Of a DNA stretch of 64,000 bases, positions 26,532-35,076 are shown one piece after another. The first letter of the stretch is position 1. The number at the start of each line of letters is the position of its first letter. The notes under the pieces were generated by a model. It did not search any database, was not told the DNA's origin, and was given only the letters and a program-made list of their open reading frames with translations. A program made the translations under genes and the position numbers. The DNA comes from UBA1014 sp964344035 (GTDB lineage Bacteria > SAR324 > NAC60-12). The DNA is taken from positions 45,535-109,534 of the forward strand of contig CAYFLK010000004.1 in the NCBI GenBank assembly GCA_964344035.1, read 5' to 3'.

Positions 26532-27476
26532 ATGGAAGAAATCCTTTCCCAGGTTTTCCAGGTAGGTTTCTTTTCCGCACTGATCCGGATTGCCACTCCA
26601 TTCATATTTGCAACGATCGGCGAGCTTTTTTCAGAACGCGCCGGAGTGCTGAACCTGGGGATTGAAGGCATCATGCTTTTCGGAGCAATGACTGGATTCA
26701 CCTCGGCCTTTTACAGCGGCAGCCTGTGGATCGGTGTACTTGGCGCATTAATCACCGGCGCTATAATGGCCATGTTGATGGGTTTTCTCACGGTCAGCCT
26801 GGGACTCAGTCAGCACGTATCCGGGATCGGAATCACCCTGCTTTCTACAGGCTTTGCCTTTTTCTTCTACCGGCTGATTTTCGGCCAGCCTTCCACCCCG
26901 CCCAATATCCAGGCATTCACGCCGGTCTCCATCCCTCTTCTCAAGGACATCCCCCTCATCGGGCCGGTCCTTTTCGAACAAGCTGCGTTGACCTATTTAG
27001 CCTATTGCCTGGTGCCGGTTGCTGCTTTTCTGCTTTATCAAACTCCATGGGGCCTCAACCTGCGGACTGTAGGCGAAAATCCACATGCAGCAGACTCAGC
27101 GGGAGTCAGCGTCTCGGCAATGCGCTACCAGGGGCTGATTATTTCAGGTGCGCTGATGGGGGTGGCGGGCTCGTTTTTAGTAATGGTGCAGTTCAATGCT
27201 TTTACCTTTGGAGTGGTATCCGGACGCGGCTGGGTCTGCATTGCCCTCGTCGTTTTCGGGCAGTGGGGTCCATGGAAGAGCGCCGCCGGCGCGCTGTTGT
27301 TTGCGTTGATCGACGCCTTGCAGTTGAGACTGCAGGCAAGCAGCATCATTGAACTTCCGTACCAGGTTTTTTTAATGATGCCGTTCGTGTTGACCATTGT
27401 CACCATGACTTTGGTGTCTCGCAATGCCCGCGCGCCTTCCGCGCTGCTTACCCCATTCCGCAGGGAGGAACGCTGA
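26532..27476 (+). CDS. ABC transporter permease, nucleoside (BMP) type, subunit 2
   Basis: A 314-residue membrane permease of the YufQ type. Conserved items: ATPFIFATIGELFSERAGVLNLGIEG (about residues 21-46; the NLGIEG motif is the hallmark) and VGENPHAADSAGV near 180. It is separated from the preceding permease by 4 bases, so they form one cotranslated pair. The cytosine deaminase-like gene follows 83 bases downstream. Confidence 0.92.
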   Translation: MEEILSQVFQVGFFSALIRIATPFIFATIGELFSERAGVLNLGIEGIMLFGAMTGFTSAFYSGSLWIGVLGALITGAIMAMLMGFLTVSLGLSQHVSGIGITLLSTGFAFFFYRLIFGQPSTPPNIQAFTPVSIPLLKDIPLIGPVLFEQAALTYLAYCLVPVAAFLLYQTPWGLNLRTVGENPHAADSAGVSVSAMRYQGLIISGALMGVAGSFLVMVQFNAFTFGVVSGRGWVCIALVVFGQWGPWKSAAGALLFALIDALQLRLQASSIIELPYQVFLMMPFVLTIVTMTLVSRNARAPSALLTPFRREER

Positions 27477-27559
27477 AGGTTTTTCATGAACTCTATTTGT
27501 GTATCAGACACCTGCCTTAAGTTGTTAGGATACATCACCCTCCGGAGCAAAGACTCTGA

Positions 27560-28852
27560 ATGGAGAATGCTGAAAAGACCATGGACCTGATTCTGCGCAA
27601 CTGCAATCTACCTGATGGGCGTACCGGGATTGACATAGGAATAAAAAAAGGCCGGATAGTTGCCGTTGAAGCGGAATTGACAGCGTCCGCAGTGGAAGAA
27701 ATAGACGTTGCCGGATGCCTCGTATCCCCTCCGTTTGTAGACGCGCATTTCCACATGGATTCCACCCTCACTCTGGGGAAGCCACGACTCAACTTGTCCG
27801 GGACTTTGCTGGAAGGAATCGCCTTGTGGGGCGAACTGAAACCGGATCTGACCATGGAGAAAATCCGTGAGCGTGCATTGCGATACTGCGACATCGCTGT
27901 TTCCAGGGGACTGCTTGCCATCCGCAGCCATGTAGATGTTTGTGACCCGCGTCTTCTGGCGGTTGATGCTTTGCTTGAGGTGAAACGCGAGGCCTCACCC
28001 TACCTAGATCTGCAGCTGGTTGCATTTCCGCAAGACGGATTCTACCGCTCGCCGTTTGCGGAAGAAGCATTGAAAACAGCCTTGGACCGCGGCATTGAAG
28101 TAATCGGAGGCATCCCGCATTTTGAAAGGACGATGGAAGCAGGAAAACGCTCTGTGGAAACCATCTGCCGGTTGGCCGCTGAACGAGGATTGCGGGTTGA
28201 CATGCATTGCGATGAGTCTGACGACCCATTGTCACGTCATATTGAAACCCTTTCAGCAGAAACTATCCGTCACGGACTTCAAGGCATGGTAACAGGATCA
28301 CACCTGACTTCTATGCACTCGATGGATAACTATTATGTGAGCAAACTGCTTACGCTGATGGCTGAAGCAGAAATGCATGCCATCGCAAATCCGTTGATCA
28401 ACATTACCTTGCAGGGAAAGCATGACTCCTATCCAAAACGTCGGGGAATGACCCGTGTGCCGGAAATGATGGAGGCCGGGATCAATGTGGCATTCGGGCA
28501 TGATTGCGTTATGGACCCCTGGTACGCACTCGGTTCCGGGGACATGCTGGAGGTGGCTCACATGGGTCTGCATATCGCACAGATGACAGCCGTGGACGCA
28601 ATGCGTTCCTGTTTTCAAGCAGTGACCTGGAATGCGGCCGAAATCATGGGGCTGGAGGGATACGGTATGGAACCGGGTTGTTTTGCCGACCTTGTAGTGT
28701 TGCAGGCCTCGGATCCCGTAGAAGCAATCCGTTTGAAGGCGACCCGCCTCAAAGTCATCCGCCGGGGACGTATAATAGCGGAATCACATCCACAACAATC
28801 CCGGCTCCACCTTCCGGGGCGTCCTGAGCAGCTGGACCAACGGCTGGCCTGA
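27560..28852 (+). CDS. Cytosine deaminase-like amidohydrolase
   Basis: A 430-residue amidohydrolase closely resembling CodA. Metal and catalytic residues are recognisable: VDAHFHMDST near residue 60, the HVDV histidine near 118, HCDESDD near 214, GSHLTSMHSM near 245, and FGHDCVMDPW near 312. The PWYALGSGDMLEVAHMG run near 317 is typical of CodA. It hydrolyses cytosine or a related pyrimidine or creatinine-type ring to release ammonia. Placement directly downstream of a nucleoside-type ABC importer suggests that the imported ligand, or its base, is deaminated for nitrogen. ATG 27560 is plausible; ATG 27581 is an alternative. Confidence 0.88.
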   Translation: MENAEKTMDLILRNCNLPDGRTGIDIGIKKGRIVAVEAELTASAVEEIDVAGCLVSPPFVDAHFHMDSTLTLGKPRLNLSGTLLEGIALWGELKPDLTMEKIRERALRYCDIAVSRGLLAIRSHVDVCDPRLLAVDALLEVKREASPYLDLQLVAFPQDGFYRSPFAEEALKTALDRGIEVIGGIPHFERTMEAGKRSVETICRLAAERGLRVDMHCDESDDPLSRHIETLSAETIRHGLQGMVTGSHLTSMHSMDNYYVSKLLTLMAEAEMHAIANPLINITLQGKHDSYPKRRGMTRVPEMMEAGINVAFGHDCVMDPWYALGSGDMLEVAHMGLHIAQMTAVDAMRSCFQAVTWNAAEIMGLEGYGMEPGCFADLVVLQASDPVEAIRLKATRLKVIRRGRIIAESHPQQSRLHLPGRPEQLDQRLA

Positions 28853-28856
28853 TTCA

Positions 28857-29755
28857 TCACGGTCTGCGTTCGAACCGGTAGATTTCTGCACCGGTTTTGT
28901 CAAAAAACCGTGCCTGTATTTTACTGGGTTTGAAATGAAGCCAGACATATCCGTGATCTTCATGGAGAAACTCCGCCTGTCGTGTTACAGAAACTTCTGA
29001 ACCCTCCAGCGGACTGCCTCCACCTCCGGAGGTGATCTGGTCCATTTCCCCGATACGGATATGTTCCAGGATGTGGTTGTGTCCGCAGCAGTATAGCTGT
29101 GCATTGCCGGCGCGGATGAATGCCTGTTCAAGCCATGTCATACCACGGTGCCGTCCCTGAGTAACCATGGGACGATGGCCAAAGACCAGCCTCCAGGGAG
29201 TGGTGCGTCTGGCAAGCAGCCCCNNNNNNNNNNNNTACAGGAGGTGTTAATCCCGACAAACTGCACAGGTCCCGCGGTGAAGCAGTAATTGACGTCCGGC
29301 ATAACCCAGCGTTTGCTGTGGTTGGTATATTCTACTTGCGCCCTCCAGTTGCCCCTTAAATCATGATTGCCCAGCACTGCATAGAACGGCAGTTGATGTG
29401 GATATACTGATTCGAATTTGTCCTGAAACTGGGGATCGTCCACCCCCTGCACCCCGTGCTGGATAAAATTATCCCCGAGCATCAGCACCAGATCGCACCC
29501 ATGCTCCTCGCATGTTTCAGCGCTGACAACGGCGATGTTGCGCTGATCCGCACTGCCTGAACCCGTATCGCCAATCAGGAGGACACGTATTTCTTCTTCT
29601 CCTTCTTTCAGGTCCAGGGGTTTTTTGCATGGAATTTGGGGAGAAAAACAGGCTTTGCGTTCAAACGGGTTAAGCAAAAAACGAAGCACAGAGTGAATCA
29701 ACTTATAATTGTGGAAAGAAAAAGAAAATGGGGAAACAGATTTGTATTTTCGCAC
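28857..29755 (-). CDS. Metallophosphoesterase, purple acid phosphatase-like, interrupted by an assembly gap
   Basis: Two open stretches of one gene are separated by 12 N (29224-29235). The N-terminal stretch has the metal motifs GDTG near residue 62, LGDN near 92 and GNHD near 130. The C-terminal stretch has VFGHRP and CGHNH. The order GDTG, GDN, GNHD, GHxP, GHNH is that of TRAP-type purple acid phosphatases, which hydrolyse phosphate esters in the periplasm or outside. The frame only joins if the gap is not 12 bases (needs a length of one modulo three), and by family comparison 25-30 residues are probably missing. The N-terminal 50 residues are not a clear signal peptide. Confidence 0.8.
29224..29235. 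other. Assembly gap (12 N)
   Basis: A run of 12 undetermined bases inside the phosphatase gene. The reading frames on each side cannot be joined with exactly 12 bases, so the true gap length differs. Confidence 0.95.
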
Positions 29756-29899
29756 TCACAGTAAATTAGCATGTGGAAGATAAACAAAAAAGCACGCTCA
29801 TAAAAAAAAGAATGTTGCATTAGTGTGTTTTGCGGATGCGGATGTTAAATTATCGTGCGACAATCATTTGTCGTACTTGAACCATAATCACATGAAACA

Positions 29900-30502
29900 A
29901 TGTCGAAGATCGAATTCTGGAATGAACAGTATCGTAACGATCCATTTTCTCATGGACGTGAACCAAACGAGTATTTCAAATCTCACATCGATACACCCCC
30001 CCCCGGACGTGTGCTGCTGCCGGCTGAAGGAAGCGGTCGCAACGCGGTGTACGCGGCAAAAAGAGGATGGCAGGTAGACGCGTTCGATTACAGCGAAGCC
30101 GGAAGGGAAAAGGCGATTGAATTAGCCGCATCCGAAGGGACCAAAATTAACTACGAACTGCATGACCTGGAAAAGTACAATCCCCGAAAAAATCACTACG
30201 ATTTGATTGCGGTAATTTCCGTGCATGTTCCGGAAACCCTGCGGCGCCGGGCTTTTCCCGTACTCATTGAAGGACTGGTTCCCTCCGGGACCATGCTCAT
30301 AGAAGCTTTCAGCGTCAGGCAGCTTGAATACGATTCCGGAGGACCAAAAGAACCCTCAGTGCTTTATCATACTGCTGAACTGGCAGAATTATTTTCAGAA
30401 CTCGAAATACAGGAACTCGCTGATGTGGAGGTGATGCTTGACGAAGGAGAACGTCATCAGGGTCTGGCCATGGTGACCCGCATGACCGCCAGGAGAAGCT
30501 AG
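29900..30502 (+). CDS. SAM-dependent class I methyltransferase
   Basis: A 200-residue cytoplasmic protein of the TehB-like methyltransferase group. Motif I is VLLPAEGSGRNAVYAAKRGW (the glycine-rich AdoMet loop reads EGSGRN at about residues 43-48), followed by VDAFDYS (motif II, acidic ligand), and LHDLEKY. The N-terminal FWNEQYRND opening is typical of the family. Substrate unknown. It is an isolated gene on the plus strand between the phosphatase and the Spy-like gene. Confidence 0.85.
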   Translation: MSKIEFWNEQYRNDPFSHGREPNEYFKSHIDTPPPGRVLLPAEGSGRNAVYAAKRGWQVDAFDYSEAGREKAIELAASEGTKINYELHDLEKYNPRKNHYDLIAVISVHVPETLRRRAFPVLIEGLVPSGTMLIEAFSVRQLEYDSGGPKEPSVLYHTAELAELFSELEIQELADVEVMLDEGERHQGLAMVTRMTARRS

Positions 30503-30618
30503 GAGTTACAAACCGTTACAGGCTGTTACCGCCACGAAAAGCATTGGTTTGTTGCTCAGACTAATATGATATTACTGGATAGCTCCAGTGTTGGTTCATC
30601 CGTTTTCAAAGAGGAACC

Positions 30619-31095
30619 ATGAAATGCTTAAAACGTAGAGCATTGCACATCCCTGCCGGTATTTTGTTCTTTTTACCGGCTGCCGCGGTATTGATTTTAA
30701 CCGGTTGCGGACGCGGGGAAATGAACTCCGAACGCGCAGTCGAATCGATTGCCGGAAGAATGGACCTCAACGAGGAACAGGCTCAGAAACTGTCCCCAAT
30801 TGTTGAAGAACTGTTTGCCCAGCGGGAAACCCTGAATGAAGTTCGCAAATCGGTTTTCGATGAAGTGCTGGCACAATTGAAAGAGGAAACCGCCGATGCC
30901 AAGCGGCTGGAAACCGTGCTGGCAAACAGCCTTCAAAGAGTAAGGGAGAAGCTGCCGATTGTCTCCGACAGCTTTGCCCAATTCCATGCAATGCTGACAC
31001 CGGTACAGCGTAGGGAGATTGTTGAACATATGGAAAAGCGGAAAGGATGGAAAGGAAAACATCGATGGCACGGACACTGGCGCCACCGTCATTGA
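30619..31095 (+). CDS. Spy/CpxP-like periplasmic lipoprotein
   Basis: A 158-residue protein with a hydrophobic signal (residues 12-32) ending in the lipobox LTGC at 29-32, so probably a lipoprotein. The mature region is helical and contains an LTPVQR motif near 131, as in the LTxxQ family of Spy and CpxP chaperones. A His/Lys/Trp-rich tail (WKGKHRWHGHWRHRH) might bind metal. It precedes a YceI gene, a two-component system and an RND efflux pump on the same strand, which fits a Cpx-like envelope-stress or metal-resistance regulon. Spy proteins are normally soluble, so lipidation is a difference. Confidence 0.8.
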   Translation: MKCLKRRALHIPAGILFFLPAAAVLILTGCGRGEMNSERAVESIAGRMDLNEEQAQKLSPIVEELFAQRETLNEVRKSVFDEVLAQLKEETADAKRLETVLANSLQRVREKLPIVSDSFAQFHAMLTPVQRREIVEHMEKRKGWKGKHRWHGHWRHRH

Positions 31096-31147
31096 TGCTG
31101 CTCAAATACCATGTTTTTTACCCAGTCATATGATCACAGAAATAGAT

Positions 31148-31774
31148 ATGAAACTACTTGCCGCAGCGTTTGCTGGAATTTTATTGAGCTTGAACGTACA
31201 GTCTGTCCTTGCCGCTGAACCTGTTTTTTCAGCGGATGAGCATTGCCTGGCATACAGGACTTCAAAGAAAATGTTTTTCTTCGCGGATGTTGAAGTTGTC
31301 GGGAAAAGCTGTGATTTTTCCGTACTGATGCAGTGGTCGGAAACCCCGAGGCAGGCACGGGTGCAAGTCAGAGTGCCCGTCAGTTCTTTGGACTCGGACA
31401 ACAGCCTCAGGGATGAATCGGTCATTGAAATCCTCGATGCTGAACGTTTCCCTGAAATCATATTTGTCTCGGAATGGATGACAGAAAAATCGTGGCAGGA
31501 AAAACTTTCTTCCGGGAAAGGAACAGTTTTCGGGACCCTCGATGTGGGAGGGAAACCGCATCCGGTTAATTTTTCCGTGGTCTTCAGTGATCAGCCCGGA
31601 TACATTTCGATTCGGGCAAGATTGAAAACCACGTTTTCCGCATTTGACCTGGAGGTGCCGACAATCAGACCCGGCGGCATGCTGGCCGATATTTCAGAGG
31701 ATTTGGAACTGCTCGCTGGTCTGCGTTCAGACAGGATTGACGGCCCCGGAAAAATCACTGCATACGGGAATTGA
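31148..31774 (+). CDS. YceI-family periplasmic protein
   Basis: YceI-family proteins are small beta-barrel lipocalin-like proteins that bind long-chain isoprenoids. The 208-residue protein begins with a signal peptide (residues 1-22, MKLLAAAFAG to VLAAEP). Core features: VSSLDSDNSLRDESV near 92, the pattern FPEIIFVS near 114, and GTLDVGGKPHPVNFSV near 142. The start at 31148 is chosen because it begins the signal peptide; the frame extends back to 31019, overlapping the Spy-like gene. It is the second gene of the envelope-stress/efflux operon. Confidence 0.8.
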   Translation: MKLLAAAFAGILLSLNVQSVLAAEPVFSADEHCLAYRTSKKMFFFADVEVVGKSCDFSVLMQWSETPRQARVQVRVPVSSLDSDNSLRDESVIEILDAERFPEIIFVSEWMTEKSWQEKLSSGKGTVFGTLDVGGKPHPVNFSVVFSDQPGYISIRARLKTTFSAFDLEVPTIRPGGMLADISEDLELLAGLRSDRIDGPGKITAYGN

Positions 31775-31795
31775 TACCATGCATTTTGTGAGTTT

Positions 31796-32494
31796 ATGTC
31801 CTCTCGCATCCTCATAATCGATGACGATGATAAGCTGAACCGGCTGCTTACTAACTACCTGGGAGGGATGGGTTATGAGGTTTTGGCTTCAACGCGTCCA
31901 AGCGACGGTTTAAACCGCCTCACCAGAGAGCAGCCGGACCTGATAATACTCGACATCATGCTTCCGGAAATGGACGGGCTGCAGGTCTGCCGGACCATCC
32001 GCAGGGAACACTCGACTCCGATCATTATGCTCACCGCGAGAGGAGAAACCATGGACCGCATCGTCGGCCTTGAACTTGGCGCAGACGATTACATCCCCAA
32101 ACCATTCGAACCACGTGAACTGGTGGCGCGCATCCAGTCCGTGCTGCGCCGCGCCATTGCCAACACAACCAAGAACTATATCAGGACCTTTTCCGGTTTG
32201 ACCATTGATTACCAACGCCGGACTGCTGCTTTGGCCGATGAACCGGTGAGGCTGACCACTCTTGAATTTGAATGCCTCGCGCTGCTTACCCGCAATGCAG
32301 GTAAAGTACTCAACCGGGACCAGATCCTAGACGCGCTTCACGGCATTGAGTGGGATGCATACACACGCACTGTGGACATCACCATGAGCCGTTTGCGTCA
32401 AAAGCTGGGGGACGATCCCAAATCTCCAACATATATAAAAACAATTTGGGGCACAGGCTACATGTTTATCGGGCAGGAGGACCATGCTGCCTAA
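31796..32494 (+). CDS. OmpR/CpxR-family response regulator
   Basis: A 232-residue regulator: receiver domain (residues 1-120) with acidic pocket DDDD at 9-12, phospho-acceptor D53 in IILDIM, and lysine in the KPF motif near 102; winged-helix DNA-binding domain (about 135-228) with the typical IWGTGYMF end. It overlaps the histidine kinase gene by 11 bases. Its likely targets are the adjacent Spy/YceI and efflux genes, by analogy with Cpx-type systems. Confidence 0.93.
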   Translation: MSSRILIIDDDDKLNRLLTNYLGGMGYEVLASTRPSDGLNRLTREQPDLIILDIMLPEMDGLQVCRTIRREHSTPIIMLTARGETMDRIVGLELGADDYIPKPFEPRELVARIQSVLRRAIANTTKNYIRTFSGLTIDYQRRTAALADEPVRLTTLEFECLALLTRNAGKVLNRDQILDALHGIEWDAYTRTVDITMSRLRQKLGDDPKSPTYIKTIWGTGYMFIGQEDHAA

Positions 32495-33845
32495 ATGGGT
32501 CCTCAAGTCATTTTCTTCACTGTTTATTAAGCTGATGCTGCTGATGTTCGTCAGCGGCATCCTGATTGTGACTGTTGTCATCAGCATCAGCTGGCACATG
32601 CACCGTGACAGGAACCGTGAACTGTTCCGCAGAAATATGAATCAGTACATGGAATACCTGATTGCGGACCTCGGCACTCCACCGAGACTGGAACGTGCCA
32701 AGGCATTATCAGATCATCTTTTTTTGGCAATCCGCTATGAAGGTGTTGATGCTTCATGGAGTACCGGGGGGATTTTCCCGCCGCTTGAAGACGTCCGTTT
32801 CCGCCTCTCCAGAAGCAACCCGAAAATCAATGTCGGCTGGCATCGCGGCGACGCTGTGTTTCGCATCAGCAATGGAGAACAGACGCTTCTCATCGCACCG
32901 CAAAAAGAGGAAATACCCCGCTCCGGATGGCTTTGGGGGGTGTTGCTGGTTGCTTCCATCCTGGGCATAGTCTTTCTTACTTATCTTGTTCTTCGCTGGC
33001 TGCTGCTCCCAATCCGCTGGCTGTCCGGGGGTGTGGAAGCACTGTCCATGGGCGATCTTGATCACCGTGTGAAAGGAGACCGCTTTGACGAACTGGGGCG
33101 CTTGTCCCGCGCGTTCAACCGCATGGCGGAACGGATTCGCACCATGATGGCGACACGTCAGCAGCTGCTCCTGGATGTAAGTCATGAACTGCGCTCTCCA
33201 ATGACCAGGATGAAGGTTGCCCTGGAAATGCTTCCTCGTGATTCTATGCATCAAAACCTGGAGGAAGACCTGCAGGAGATGGAGAGCATGGTCACTGAAA
33301 TTCTGGAAACATCCAGGCTGCAAAGCCGTCATGGCCGACTGAATCTGGAAACCACCGACCTGGTGCAGCTTGCCCGGAACGTTGCGGCTAATTACTGTGA
33401 AAAAAACCCCGGGGTTGTCTTGCAAGATTTGCCCTCATCCATGTTTCACGAAATTGATCCGGAACAGATCCGCATCGTATTGCAGAACCTGCTGAATAAT
33501 GCTGTGCGTTACAGCACCGAAGAGTCACCACCGGTGGAAATCACTTTGAACCAACACGACCGGCTGTTTTCCTTGTACGTAAAAGATTATGGGATAGGGA
33601 TCGCTCCCGAGGAACATGAGATGATATTCGAGCCATTCTACCGGGTAGATAAATCAAGAAAATGCAATTCAGGGAACTACGGACTCGGACTCAACCTGTG
33701 TAAAACGATCATGGAGGCCCACGGGGGGAACATCCGCGTTGAAAGTGAACCGGGTTCGGGCAGTGTCTTTGTCCTGGAATTCCCCCTGCAAACAGATGGT
33801 AAAATTACAAAACCAGCAATGAATGATGTGGAAAAAGCTGATTAG
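32484..33845 (+). CDS. CpxA/EnvZ-type sensor histidine kinase
   Basis: A 453-residue inner-membrane kinase. TM1 is at about residues 14-36 and TM2 at about 151-178, enclosing a short periplasmic sensor of about 115 residues. HAMP follows, then the dimerisation helix with SHELRSPMTRM (phospho-histidine near 234) and the ATPase domain: NLLNNAVRYS N-box near 335, KDYGIGIAP G1, and GNYGLGLNLCKTI G2 near 397. It overlaps the regulator upstream by 11 bases and the membrane fusion protein downstream by 23 bases, so the signalling pair and pump genes form one operon. Confidence 0.93.
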   Translation: MLPKWVLKSFSSLFIKLMLLMFVSGILIVTVVISISWHMHRDRNRELFRRNMNQYMEYLIADLGTPPRLERAKALSDHLFLAIRYEGVDASWSTGGIFPPLEDVRFRLSRSNPKINVGWHRGDAVFRISNGEQTLLIAPQKEEIPRSGWLWGVLLVASILGIVFLTYLVLRWLLLPIRWLSGGVEALSMGDLDHRVKGDRFDELGRLSRAFNRMAERIRTMMATRQQLLLDVSHELRSPMTRMKVALEMLPRDSMHQNLEEDLQEMESMVTEILETSRLQSRHGRLNLETTDLVQLARNVAANYCEKNPGVVLQDLPSSMFHEIDPEQIRIVLQNLLNNAVRYSTEESPPVEITLNQHDRLFSLYVKDYGIGIAPEEHEMIFEPFYRVDKSRKCNSGNYGLGLNLCKTIMEAHGGNIRVESEPGSGSVFVLEFPLQTDGKITKPAMNDVEKAD

Positions 33846-35067
33846 TCTCAAACTCTGGGCCCCGATCGTCATCCTCTCCACGGGTATCGGACTGGTGGTG
33901 TTCTTCCTGAACAACAAACCGGAGGCACGGAAACGAAGCAATCCATTCCGAGGGACATTGGTTGAGATTGCGGTAGCAAAGAAATCAAGTCCGCGCATTG
34001 AACTGAAAACCCATGGCCGTGTACGCGCCGCGCAGCGTATCGTGCTCACCGCGCAACTCACCGGGGTAGTAAACTGGATCAGCCCGCTGCTGGTTGAAGG
34101 AAATTTCTTCCGCACTGGGGATCTGCTGCTGACGCTTGATCCTCTCAACGGAATGAACCTGGATCAAACCCTACTGAAGGCGCCTTTCAACGGCGTGGTC
34201 CAAACCCGCAATGTTGATTTGGGTCAGCATGTGAACACCGGCGCTCAGCTGGCGACGTTGATCGGGAGCGACAAAGCGGAAATCATCAGCGATGTCCCGG
34301 TCAACAAACTCGACTGGCTGGTGGACGGCAAGCCATTAAAAAATGAAGTTATTCCTAACGAGTATCAGCAGCCAGCGGACATTTCCATGAAAATAGGCAA
34401 TCAAAATGCTGAATGGAAAGGGCAAGTGCAGCGTTATTTGCTTGAACTGACGCCGAGCGGAATGATGGTACAGCTGATCCTTGAAGTTAATGACCCATTC
34501 GGGCTTGGTCCATCTCCGGTTACTTTCCCGTCCGAGGCAAATCCGAGAACGTCTGAAACAGGCTTATCAAAAAGCGTCAATATCAATGATAACAATCAGT
34601 ACCTCCCAATTTTTTCGTTTCCTTTGTTTATCGGCGCCTTCGTCGATATCAGCATACCCGGACGCCGTTTGGGAAACGTAATTCAGCTTCCGGTGAATGC
34701 ATTGCGGGATCGAAACACTGTCTGGCGGGTTGATGCCGGTGAATTGGAAATCCGGACAGTGGAGATTGCTCACATCGAGGGAGACAATGCATATATTTCC
34801 GCGGGTCTTGAACCGGGAGACAAGGTAGTGACTTCACCTCTGAAAGGCGTGGCAAACGGATTGAAAGTCAGGCTGGCAGGAAAAACGGCCCCTCGTTCAC
34901 AACAGTTCAGCCCCCGCGCGATAGGGAAGGGAAACTCCCGACGGCCGGAAACAGGCGCACCTCCCAGAAAGTTTAAAAATAATGGTAACAGGAGGCGCCC
35001 AATCCCACGCTCTGAAATGAGTGAAACAAAGCGACAGGACAGAAAAGCAAAAGTGAACAAGAATTGA
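33823..35067 (+). CDS. RND-type membrane fusion protein lacking the alpha-helical hairpin
   Basis: A 414-residue periplasmic adaptor with an N-terminal membrane anchor (about residues 11-31). The lipoyl half-motifs are present (GVVNWISPLLVEGNFFRTGDLLLTLD and KAPFNGVVQTRNVDLGQHV), but only about 12 residues separate LDP (105-107) from KAPF (119-122), where most adaptors carry a coiled-coil hairpin of 60-100 residues. A beta-barrel and membrane-proximal domain follow (VIQLPVNALRDRN and VVTSPLKGVANGLKV). The extreme C-terminus is basic and proline-rich (about 365-414). The adaptor may not reach an outer-membrane channel by itself. It overlaps the kinase gene by 23 bases and is followed by the RND pump at 9 bases. 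Confidence 0.85.
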   Translation: MMWKKLISLKLWAPIVILSTGIGLVVFFLNNKPEARKRSNPFRGTLVEIAVAKKSSPRIELKTHGRVRAAQRIVLTAQLTGVVNWISPLLVEGNFFRTGDLLLTLDPLNGMNLDQTLLKAPFNGVVQTRNVDLGQHVNTGAQLATLIGSDKAEIISDVPVNKLDWLVDGKPLKNEVIPNEYQQPADISMKIGNQNAEWKGQVQRYLLELTPSGMMVQLILEVNDPFGLGPSPVTFPSEANPRTSETGLSKSVNINDNNQYLPIFSFPLFIGAFVDISIPGRRLGNVIQLPVNALRDRNTVWRVDAGELEIRTVEIAHIEGDNAYISAGLEPGDKVVTSPLKGVANGLKVRLAGKTAPRSQQFSPRAIGKGNSRRPETGAPPRKFKNNGNRRRPIPRSEMSETKRQDRKAKVNKN

Positions 35068-35076
35068 GGAGGATAA

